Source: Polaribacter aquimarinus (GTDB lineage Bacteria > Bacteroidota > Bacteroidia > Flavobacteriales > Flavobacteriaceae). Taken from it: 64,000 nt of DNA. Position numbers and translations under genes: made by a program. The notes beneath the pieces are model-generated. The model saw only the letters and a program-made list of their open reading frames with translations, ran no database searches and was not told where the DNA came from. The first letter of the stretch is position 1; each line of letters opens with the position of its first letter. The stretch lies in the NCBI RefSeq assembly GCF_003129485.1, contig NZ_QFFG01000004.1:186001-250000 (forward strand). Direction: 5' to 3'. Shown piece by piece: positions 6,617 to 14,430 of this stretch.

Positions 6617-8391
6617 ATAAGAAGTTCCAACCTAAAGAATGGCTAAATAAACCCATTAAGGAGATAGCAACAATTAGCAACAAAACAGCAACAATCGTTG
6701 TTGAGCCTACTAGCAACAAAATAGAATCCTATATAAATGAAATAGAACGAAATGGTATTGATATTACTGTAAACTATACAAATTGGAGAAATATTGGTTT
6801 TGCAATTGCAGAAGAATATGGAGAATCTGGAAGAGAATACTTTCATAGAATAAGTAAGTTTCATTCAAGTTATGACAGTAAAGATTGTGATGAACAATAT
6901 TCCAAATGCATCAATGCAAAAGGTCACGGAATTTCGATAGCTACTTTATATCACCACATACATCAAGCAGGAATCAGAATCACAGAACAACAAGAAAGCA
7001 ACAAATTTACAACAGCGAATGCAACAAGTTATGAAACAGATAGTACAACACCAGTTGAAACTATTAAGGATAATTTACCTACAATTTCAGAAAATGTATA
7101 TCAAACCATTCCAGAGTTTTTAAAACTAGTTGTTGAAACTGCATCCAGTGATGAAGAAAGAGATATTTTATTGTTAGGTGCTGTTACAGCTTTTAGTGCG
7201 TGTTTACCCAAATTATTTGGCATTTACGACCAAAACAAAGTGTATAGCAACTTGTATTTATTTGTAACTGCTCCTGCTTCTGCAGGAAAAGGAAGATTAA
7301 ATAAAATTAAAAACTTAGTAGACCCAGTTCATAAATCAAAAAGAGAACAATCTAAAGTTTTAAAGCAACAATACGATTCAGAAATGAATGTTTACAATCT
7401 ACATAAAGGGAAAAGTGAAAAAGCAGAAAAACCATCTAAACCACCAGAACAAATGCTATTCATTCCTGCTAATAATAGTGTAACTGGTGTATATCAATTA
7501 ATATCTGACAATGAAGGTAAAGGATTAATTTTTGAAACTGAGGGAGATACATTAGCACAAGCCTTTAAAAGCGATTATGGTAATTATTCTGATGGTTTTA
7601 GAAAAGCCTTTCATCACGAAACAATAAGTTATTACAGAAGAACAGACAGAGAATATGTAGATATAGATAAACCTTGTTTATCAACAATTCTTTCAGGTAC
7701 ACCAAAACAAGTAGCTACATTAATTCCGAATGCAGAAAATGGGTTGTTTAGTAGATTTATGTTTTACTATATGAACATCAAGCCAATTTGGAAAAATGTT
7801 TTTAATAATAATAACAAAGTAAATTTAGACGATTATTATAACAATCTAGGGCTTCAATTTTTAGAGCTATATAAAACGTTAAAGAACAATGGTGAGATTG
7901 AAATTCAACTATCAACAACACAGCAACAACAGTTCAATTCTTTTTTTGAATCGTTACAAACCAAATATGTAAATCTACAACCAGAGGAATACATTGCAAC
8001 CATAAGAAGATTAGGTTTAATAGCATTTAGAATAATGATGATATTCTCAGTATTTAGAATTATGGAAGATGGGGATGTAAATACTATTAGACAATGTGAA
8101 GATGAAGATTTTAACAATGCCATTTCTATAATTGCAACACTGGTAAACCATAGTAGTAAAGTGTTTAATGATTTACCTATTGAACCTAAAACACAAAAAA
8201 GATTGAATAAAAAAGAGCGTTTTTTAAATGAACTTTCAGCAAACTTTACAAGACAAGAGTATTTAAATATTGCAGATAAATTTAGCATCCCTCACAAAAC
8301 TGCTGAAGGCTATATTACTTCTTTTGTAAAAGCTAATTTAATTCATAGAGATGCACATAATTGCTATACAAACCCTGCAAAAGAAACCTAA
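6613..8391 (+). CDS. PriCT-2 plus DUF3987 primase/helicase-like protein
   Basis: A 592-residue protein. Residues about 40-118 resemble a primase C-terminal (PriCT-2) domain: WRNIGFAIAEEYGESGREYF, and KCINAKGHGISIATLYH. Residues about 150-540 match DUF3987, a RecA-like ATPase family: the Walker-A-like loop reads TAPASAGKGRLNK, later ETEGDTLAQAFKSDYGNYS and LSGTPKQVATLIPNAENG. The last 60 residues look like a small winged-helix tail (FTRQEYLNIADKFSIPHKTA). It is coupled to the VirE_N gene by a 4-base overlap (ATGA) and followed by a terminator. In mobile elements of Bacteroidota this pair forms the replication module. Whether it unwinds DNA is not shown by the sequence. Confidence 0.85.
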   Translation: MNKKFQPKEWLNKPIKEIATISNKTATIVVEPTSNKIESYINEIERNGIDITVNYTNWRNIGFAIAEEYGESGREYFHRISKFHSSYDSKDCDEQYSKCINAKGHGISIATLYHHIHQAGIRITEQQESNKFTTANATSYETDSTTPVETIKDNLPTISENVYQTIPEFLKLVVETASSDEERDILLLGAVTAFSACLPKLFGIYDQNKVYSNLYLFVTAPASAGKGRLNKIKNLVDPVHKSKREQSKVLKQQYDSEMNVYNLHKGKSEKAEKPSKPPEQMLFIPANNSVTGVYQLISDNEGKGLIFETEGDTLAQAFKSDYGNYSDGFRKAFHHETISYYRRTDREYVDIDKPCLSTILSGTPKQVATLIPNAENGLFSRFMFYYMNIKPIWKNVFNNNNKVNLDDYYNNLGLQFLELYKTLKNNGEIEIQLSTTQQQQFNSFFESLQTKYVNLQPEEYIATIRRLGLIAFRIMMIFSVFRIMEDGDVNTIRQCEDEDFNNAISIIATLVNHSSKVFNDLPIEPKTQKRLNKKERFLNELSANFTRQEYLNIADKFSIPHKTAEGYITSFVKANLIHRDAHNCYTNPAKET

Positions 8392-8413
8392 GGATTTTAA
8401 GGAAACTAAGGAA

Positions 8414-8446
8414 GCAAAGGAGCAATCAACTCTTTTGCTTTTTTTC
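8414..8446 (+). terminator. terminator after the DUF3987 gene
   Basis: GCAAAGGAG (8414-8422), a 7-base loop and CTCTTTTGC (8430-8438) form a 9-bp stem with one wobble pair, followed by seven T. It separates the replication-like operon from the restriction-modification gene. The rest of the 8392-8624 gap shows no gene. Confidence 0.75.
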
Positions 8447-8624
8447 TTAATATCCTTAAATCCTTCAAATCCTCATAGACATAAATTAAAGGTTTCTTTT
8501 TTGTTAATGATTAGTTAGTAACTATTAATTGCCTTTAATTAATTCTTCTTTTCTTTTATTATATTAGTGATGTTTTTTAATCAACTTTATTTCAAAGTTA
8601 GATTATTGTGAAAAAGAAAAATAA

Positions 8625-11600
8625 ATGTCATTATATCAAACATCTGTTCTAAAGAACCATATCAACTTACAAGAAAAAGAGGTTATTGTAAAAGCCTATA
8701 AAAAGTATGTCAAATATTTTTTAAATCCTACCATTCAAGAAAATATACGTAGTTCTAAAGAAGAAGAATATCAAGGTATATTTTTAACAGAGTTATTTGT
8801 AAATATTTTAGGCTATACACTAAAACCAAAAGCAGACTTTAATTTAGTTGCAGAATATAAAAACCAAACCAATTCTAGAAAAGCAGATGGGGCAATATTA
8901 CATAATGATATTGCTATTGGAGTAATAGAATTAAAAGGCACAAAAACCAAAGATTTAGAAAGCATACGTAAACAAGCATTCGATTATAAAGCCAATCAAA
9001 AAGGATGCGTATATGTAATTACGTCTAATTTCGAGAAGTTACGTTTTTATATAAATGATGCCACCGAGTTTGAAGAATTCAACTTATTCGAACTCACTAA
9101 AGAACGTTTTCAACTCTTCTATTTATGTTTACAGAAAGATAATATTATAAACAATGTTCCTTTAAAAATTAAAGAAGCATCTATAGTACAAGAAGAAAAA
9201 ATAACAAAAGATTTTTATAAAGATTATTCACTCTTTAAAAGAGAATTGTATAGAGACTTGGTAAAGCAAAATGCCAAACGTCTTAAAACTCAAAATGTCA
9301 TTTCGAGCGCAGTCGAGAAATCTCCAGAAGAACAAGCAGAACAACAACGCTTAGAAAAAAATGTAAAACTCACATTATTTAAAAAATCACAAAAATTAAT
9401 AGACCGTTTTCTATTTATATTCTTTGCAGAAGACCGTAGTTTATTACCTGCAAATAGTACCCAGCAAATATTAGACAAATGGAAAGATGATGTAGATTTT
9501 GGTGACGACAGACCATTATACACGCTATTTAAACAATATTTTAAATTCTTAGACCAAGGAAGAGCAGGTACATCTAAAAGGGCAGAAATATATGCTTATA
9601 ATGGCGGATTATTTAAAGAAGATACGTTATTAGATAGTTTACTAATTGATAGTGATTTACTATACAAACACACCCATAAATTAGCAGGTTACGATTTTGA
9701 AAGTCAAGTTGATGTTAATATTCTAGGACACATTTTCGAAAACTCTTTAAATGAAATTGAAAGCGTAAATGCAGAAATTGAAGGTGCTAATTTTGACAAG
9801 CAAACCAGCAAACGTAAAAAAGACGGAGTATTCTACACCCCAAAATACATTACCAAATACATAGTAGAAAATACAGTAGGTAAATTATGCGAAGAAAAGA
9901 AAGCAGCATTAGGTATTAAAGAAGAAGAATATTTTAAAGGACGTAAAAACAGAAATAAAACCACCATAACCAAGTTAGTTGGTTTGTTAGACACCTATAG
10001 AGATTGGTTATTACAATTAACCATTTGCGACCCTGCTTGTGGTTCTGGTGCATTTTTAAACCAAGCCTTAAACTTTTTAATTGCAGAACACACCTATATT
10101 GATGAACTAAAAACAAAAGTATTAGGTGGAGGTTTTCAATTCTCAGATATAGAAAACACCATTTTAGAAAACAACATTTTTGGGGTAGATTTAAACGAGG
10201 AATCTGTAGAAATAGCCAAACTTTCTTTATGGTTACGTACAGCACAACCACGTAGAAAATTAAACGATTTAAGTAGTAATATTAAATGTGGTAACTCTTT
10301 AATTGATAGCAAAACAGTTGCTGGTGATAAAGCTTTCCATTGGGAAACAGAATTCCCACAAGTTTTTGATCCTTCGTCAAGCTCAGGAGGTGGTTTTGAT
10401 GTGATTATTGGGAATCCTCCTTATGTTTTTGCTAGAGATAATTTTTCTCAAGAAATTAAAGACCATTATTCTAAAAAGTATGTATCAGCAGAATATCAAA
10501 TAAATTTGTATTTGTTATTCATAGAGAGAACAATTAATCTTATTAAAAACAAAGCGAATTACGGCTTAATAATACCTAATGCTTGGTTAATGGTTGACTC
10601 AGCAAAGGGTCTAAGAAATTATATATTAAATACTTGTGAAGTAAATCAAATCATCAATTTGGCAGGTTATTCATTTGAAGGTGTTAATGTGGAAACCATA
10701 ATTATTATTGCAACAAAATCTAAAGAAGTTACTATTACAAATAAAGTTGATGTATCATTAAGTCAAGGAAAAGAGTTTCGATTTGCACACCAACGAAAAC
10801 AAATTGACTTTAAAAATAATGAAGGTTTTGAATTTAAAGTTTTTTCTGATGAAACAAGTGTAGCCTTAACTAAAAAATTAAAAAAAGGTTCTGAAATTCT
10901 GGATAATTTAGTGTTGATAAAGGCAGGGTTACAGGCTTATGAAAAAAACAAAGGAGAACCAAAACAATCGGTTGAAGATGTAAAAAACAGACCTTATGAT
11001 TATGATTTTAAGTATGATGAAAACACTCATAAGTATCTTGAAGGAAAAGATGTAGGTAGATATTTTACGAATTGGTCTGGACAGTATTTGAGGTATGGTA
11101 AAATGTTAGCATCACCAAGAACAATAAATTTATTTGATGGGGAAAAAATTATAATTCGAGAAATCACAGGCAAGTTTCCAAATAGTATTATTTCTACCTA
11201 TTGTGAGGATTTTTATTTATACAATAGAAGTAATATAGGTATTATAAAAAGAGATAAAAAAAACATTTCTTTAAAGTATATAGTCACTATTCTTAATAGT
11301 AGGTTAATGGCGTATTATTTTGTAAAAAACACTGCAAAATCAGTTCGTAAAATGTTTCCTAAAATTATTTTAAATGATTTAAGAAAGTTTCCTATTAAAG
11401 AAATATCAACAGAAGCGCAACAACCATTTATAAAAAAAGCAGAACGAATATTATTCTTAAATGAAGAATTACAAACATTATCTTCTAAATTCCAAAGAAC
11501 CTTAATAAGAAAATTTGAAACTTTAGAAAAGCTACCTAAAAAATTAGAAAACTGGTATAGTTTGACTTTTGCAGATTTTGTAAAGGAATTAAAAAAGAAA

Positions 11601-11777
11601 AAAATAAAACTTTCTTTATCTGAAGAATCAGATTGGGAAGATTATTTCCTAACAGAACAGACAAAAGTAACTGCTTTAGAATATCAAATTAATACACAAG
11701 ATACTCGCTTAAATTGGTTGGTTTATGAGTTGTATGGCTTAACAGAAGAAGAAATCTCAATAGTTGAAAACTCTTAA
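8625..11777 (+). CDS. type IIG-like restriction-modification enzyme (nuclease, N6-adenine methylase and specificity in one chain)
   Basis: A 1050-residue single-chain enzyme. Residues about 30-190 form a PD-(D/E)xK-type nuclease domain (ADGAIL, then VIELKGTKT near residue 100). Residues about 240-640 are an N6-adenine methyltransferase with the SAM-binding motif DPACGSGAFLNQ (from Asp469) and the catalytic NPPY (Asn597). Before it lies TSKRKKDGVFYTPKYITKYI, typical of Eco57I-like and related enzymes. Residues about 680-1010 resemble the TaqI-like C-terminal target-recognition domain (VLIKAGLQAY, LEGKDVGRYF, LASPRTI). It would methylate and cut DNA at its own recognition site, defending the host or stabilising the element. 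A dispersed-repeat-like sequence is carried in frame at 9296-9323. No separate methylase or specificity gene is nearby. BREX PglX-like or type ISP relatives are alternatives, but their partners are absent. Confidence 0.9.
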   Translation: MSLYQTSVLKNHINLQEKEVIVKAYKKYVKYFLNPTIQENIRSSKEEEYQGIFLTELFVNILGYTLKPKADFNLVAEYKNQTNSRKADGAILHNDIAIGVIELKGTKTKDLESIRKQAFDYKANQKGCVYVITSNFEKLRFYINDATEFEEFNLFELTKERFQLFYLCLQKDNIINNVPLKIKEASIVQEEKITKDFYKDYSLFKRELYRDLVKQNAKRLKTQNVISSAVEKSPEEQAEQQRLEKNVKLTLFKKSQKLIDRFLFIFFAEDRSLLPANSTQQILDKWKDDVDFGDDRPLYTLFKQYFKFLDQGRAGTSKRAEIYAYNGGLFKEDTLLDSLLIDSDLLYKHTHKLAGYDFESQVDVNILGHIFENSLNEIESVNAEIEGANFDKQTSKRKKDGVFYTPKYITKYIVENTVGKLCEEKKAALGIKEEEYFKGRKNRNKTTITKLVGLLDTYRDWLLQLTICDPACGSGAFLNQALNFLIAEHTYIDELKTKVLGGGFQFSDIENTILENNIFGVDLNEESVEIAKLSLWLRTAQPRRKLNDLSSNIKCGNSLIDSKTVAGDKAFHWETEFPQVFDPSSSSGGGFDVIIGNPPYVFARDNFSQEIKDHYSKKYVSAEYQINLYLLFIERTINLIKNKANYGLIIPNAWLMVDSAKGLRNYILNTCEVNQIINLAGYSFEGVNVETIIIIATKSKEVTITNKVDVSLSQGKEFRFAHQRKQIDFKNNEGFEFKVFSDETSVALTKKLKKGSEILDNLVLIKAGLQAYEKNKGEPKQSVEDVKNRPYDYDFKYDENTHKYLEGKDVGRYFTNWSGQYLRYGKMLASPRTINLFDGEKIIIREITGKFPNSIISTYCEDFYLYNRSNIGIIKRDKKNISLKYIVTILNSRLMAYYFVKNTAKSVRKMFPKIILNDLRKFPIKEISTEAQQPFIKKAERILFLNEELQTLSSKFQRTLIRKFETLEKLPKKLENWYSLTFADFVKELKKKKIKLSLSEESDWEDYFLTEQTKVTALEYQINTQDTRLNWLVYELYGLTEEEISIVENS
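9296..9323 (+). repeat. REP-like repeat carried in frame within the restriction-modification gene
   Basis: The 28 bases include GTCATTTCGAGCGCAGTCGA and AGAAATCT. The hairpin arms are TTTCGA and TCGAGAAA. This word is familiar as an intergenic repeat of flavobacterial genomes, and diverged relatives occur here at 11863-11890 and 44803-44829. Here it encodes VISSAVEKS (residues 225-233) without breaking the frame. Confidence 0.6.
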
Positions 11778-11862
11778 GATTCACGAACACCTTAATAAAA
11801 ATAAAAAAGGGGTGAGCTAAATTGCTATAGTAGAAAACTCGTAAGTCATTGTAATAACGTAT

Positions 11863-11890
11863 GTCATTGCGAGTTTACGAAGCAATCTCT
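11863..11890 (+). repeat. REP-like intergenic repeat
   Basis: GTCATTGCGAGTTTACGAAG followed by CAATCTCT, the second common flavobacterial form of this repeat family. A partial copy (AGTCATTG) lies just before it at 11844. It occupies the 158-bp gap between the restriction-modification and Argonaute genes. Confidence 0.6.
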
Positions 11891-11935
11891 TAAAAATTGA
11901 GAAATAAAAAAAATGAAAAAGAATAACAATACATT

Positions 11936-14017
11936 ATGTCAGAAAAATTGCATTTCAATATCCTATCCTTTGATTGGCCAGAAATAAAACCAATATTCTA
12001 TTTTACAGTAGAGGAAACAGAAAATAGTCATCCTATCCATAAATCCAAATGGTCTCCTAAAATATTAGAAGCCTTTCCAGAAGTAAACAGTTCAGATAAA
12101 GAGTTTATTTATACAACCTACACACAGCAAGTAGATGGCGCTATTGGGCTAGAAATAAAAATGTTTAAAAAAGAACTTCAAATATATAAACAGTACCTCA
12201 AATTCAAAATTAGAAATCACTTTAAAGAAAAAGGGTTTATCGTAGTCAAAAATTTTATTGGAGATGTTCAAATATGGTTAAAAGAAAAAAAAGAAATTCA
12301 CCCATTATACAACAGGTATTATAAGTTTTCTTTAAAAATTCAATTTGCTCAGGTTTCAGAACACCCAGAACTAATTGTTTCTTTTGATGGTATGGCCAAA
12401 GTAATGAACATTCCTTTATCGGAAATTGAAGACACAACATTGGTAAAAAGAACGGTTTATAATAACAGTGTATTCAATTATCAAAAATTAAACGATCCTG
12501 ATAAACAAGACTTTTACAATACCATAGAATTTGAGAAAGCTTTCCCTTTATTGCGCAGAGATTTGGCAAAAGCATACAATATACCAGAGCCAACTCCAGA
12601 ACGTAGTAATAGATATACAAATTATCTAAAAAATAGTACAACTTTTGCAAATGCTTACCTGCTAACAGAAGAATTTAAAGCAATAATTCCAATATATGGC
12701 AAAAAATTTATTGAAGTACCTAAAAAACTAATAAACCACATAGACCCACAAAAAGGTTTATTAGAGTATGCGAACAAGAATAAAGGTCTCATACCAAAAA
12801 GAGAACTTGGTAAATTCAAACCATATAGAAGACCAGAAAATCCAAATATCAAATTCTTTTTCATTTATCACGAAAGTCATCAACCTCAAATAAAAACGCT
12901 CTATAAATATTTAACAAAAGGTACAGGTGAAGGTACTTTTTATCAAAGTTTAGAAAGTTACATCAATATCAAAGCAAAATTGTCTAACGACCATTTTATA
13001 AAATATACAGATGTACACAATCCTATTCCAGAAATTATAGCGCAATTAGAACAAAAAGAATTTGACAAAGATTCAATAAGATATGCTGCATTTTATATCA
13101 GTCCTTTTGATAAGTTTACACCCAACAAAGAAGACAAATTAGTCTATGTAAAAGTGAAAGAACTATTACTCAAAGAAGGTATTATTTCTCAAGTAATAGA
13201 TTACAATAAAATGCAAATAGATATCAATAAACCTAAGAGTTATCAATATACATTGCACAATATATCTTTAGCTATACACGCTAAATTAGGAGGTGTTCCT
13301 TGGAAGTTGGCAGTTACAGAAAAAAAAGAATTAGTAATTGGTGTAGGTGCATTTACTTTTCAAGATGCAAATAGACGCTATATTGCAAGTGCATTTAGTT
13401 TCCAAAACAATGGTTTGTTTAATGGTTTCGATTATTTTTCTGAAAGCAATAGTAAAGCTTTAGCAGGTAGTATTTGTAATAAAATAAGAACTTTTTCCTC
13501 TCAGATAGAACCAGAAAAAGTAGTCATTCATTTCTATAAAGATATGAGCGAAAAAGAAATAGCACCTATAAAAAAAGGAATGAAATTGTTAGGCTTAAAT
13601 GTCCCATTATATATTTTAAATATCAATAAAACTGAAGCACAAGATATTATTGCTTATGATAGTAATTGGTCTAATCTAATGCCAAAAAGTGGTACATATA
13701 TTAGAATAGGTTTCAATAAGTTTTTACTATTCAATAATGCAAGGTATAAAAATGATTATAAATATCCTGCTGCAGAAGGATACCCCTTCCCTATAAAAAT
13801 TGGTATTTCAAGTCCAGATGAAGACGCTTTCGAAGATGCAAATATTATTACGGTGCTACTCACACAAGTGTATCAATTCAGTAGATTGTATTGGAAATCT
13901 TTAAGACAACAAAATGTACCAGTAACCATAAAATACCCAGAAATGGTTGCACAAATTGCACCTCTTTTTCAAGGTACAATTCATAAAGATTCTAAAGATA
14001 AATTGTGGTTTTTGTAA
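11936..14017 (+). CDS. prokaryotic Argonaute (pAgo), PIWI catalytic site degenerate
   Basis: A 693-residue Argonaute. The N-terminal 300 residues are poorly conserved and leave little room for a full PAZ domain. The MID domain (about 300-450) has the 5'-end guide pocket: Tyr404 and Lys408 (VYVKVKELL), Gln419 (GIISQ) and Lys450 (HAKLGG), the Y-K-Q-K set. The PIWI domain (about 450-693) opens VPWKLAVTEKKELVIGVGAF; where active proteins have G-(I/V)-D, this one has IGVGA (468-472), so the first Asp of the DEDX tetrad is missing. VVIHFYKDMSEKE (about 529-541) does not place Asp as in the usual HRDG motif, and PVTIKYPEMVAQI near the end lacks the final His/Asp. It is therefore probably a guide-binding, non-slicing pAgo. 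No dedicated nuclease or membrane effector gene is adjacent; the nearest gene is the type IIG-like enzyme. The role in anti-plasmid or anti-phage defence is inferred from the family. Confidence 0.9.
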   Translation: MSEKLHFNILSFDWPEIKPIFYFTVEETENSHPIHKSKWSPKILEAFPEVNSSDKEFIYTTYTQQVDGAIGLEIKMFKKELQIYKQYLKFKIRNHFKEKGFIVVKNFIGDVQIWLKEKKEIHPLYNRYYKFSLKIQFAQVSEHPELIVSFDGMAKVMNIPLSEIEDTTLVKRTVYNNSVFNYQKLNDPDKQDFYNTIEFEKAFPLLRRDLAKAYNIPEPTPERSNRYTNYLKNSTTFANAYLLTEEFKAIIPIYGKKFIEVPKKLINHIDPQKGLLEYANKNKGLIPKRELGKFKPYRRPENPNIKFFFIYHESHQPQIKTLYKYLTKGTGEGTFYQSLESYINIKAKLSNDHFIKYTDVHNPIPEIIAQLEQKEFDKDSIRYAAFYISPFDKFTPNKEDKLVYVKVKELLLKEGIISQVIDYNKMQIDINKPKSYQYTLHNISLAIHAKLGGVPWKLAVTEKKELVIGVGAFTFQDANRRYIASAFSFQNNGLFNGFDYFSESNSKALAGSICNKIRTFSSQIEPEKVVIHFYKDMSEKEIAPIKKGMKLLGLNVPLYILNINKTEAQDIIAYDSNWSNLMPKSGTYIRIGFNKFLLFNNARYKNDYKYPAAEGYPFPIKIGISSPDEDAFEDANIITVLLTQVYQFSRLYWKSLRQQNVPVTIKYPEMVAQIAPLFQGTIHKDSKDKLWFL

Positions 14018-14050
14018 ATACTTTGCACAACCATTGCATCATTAAATTTT

Positions 14051-14058
14051 TATCTTTG
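14051..14058 (+). promoter_or_regulatory. -7 promoter element for the metal cargo
   Basis: TATCTTTG matches TAnnTTTG and ends 5 bases before the GTG start at 14064. It marks the beginning of the metal-resistance block, 34 bp after the Argonaute stop. Confidence 0.5.
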
Positions 14059-14063
14059 TAATT

Positions 14064-14381
14064 GTGAAATTTGTAACAGTCATATTATCCTTAATAATAC
14101 TATTGCTTTCAGCAAAGCCTTGTTCTGATGGTCAAAACATAGAAGACCAGCATCAAGACAAAATAAGTGTTAATCACAATCATCAAGAAGATAGCGACGA
14201 TTCTTGTCCTGTAACTTGTATTTGTAATTGTTGTGGTATGTCTATTACTTACGAACCAATCAAGACATTTGATTTAAAATTCAATATTAAAATTTCAACG
14301 GAGTTAATTTCTACATATCAACCTGTTTATAGGTTTAATTTTATTTCTAATATTTGGCAACCGCCACAAGTAATAAGCTAA
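14064..14381 (+). CDS. DUF6660-like secreted Cys/His-rich small protein
   Basis: A 105-residue protein starting with GTG. It has an N-terminal signal-like hydrophobic segment (KFVTVILSLIILLLSAKP), then a His/Asp-rich region (DQHQDKISVNHNHQEDSDD) and a cysteine cluster (CPVTCICNCCGMSI, about residues 52-65). The late IWQPPQVIS ends the protein in a PP motif, as in related envelope proteins of this metal cluster. The features fit DUF6660, small proteins usually encoded just before TonB receptors in Bacteroidota metal loci. The Cys/His clusters suggest metal binding in the envelope; that is inferred. It shares the promoter at 14051 and leads an operon with the receptor (49-bp gap). Confidence 0.7.
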   Translation: MKFVTVILSLIILLLSAKPCSDGQNIEDQHQDKISVNHNHQEDSDDSCPVTCICNCCGMSITYEPIKTFDLKFNIKISTELISTYQPVYRFNFISNIWQPPQVIS

Positions 14382-14430
14382 AACAACACGATTTTAAATC
14401 AATTATTTAGTTAATTACAATTATAATTCA

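Noticed and set aside
2541..8391. A prophage
   Set aside because: Apart from integrase and primase/helicase-like genes, no capsid, terminase, portal or lysis gene is present in the element.
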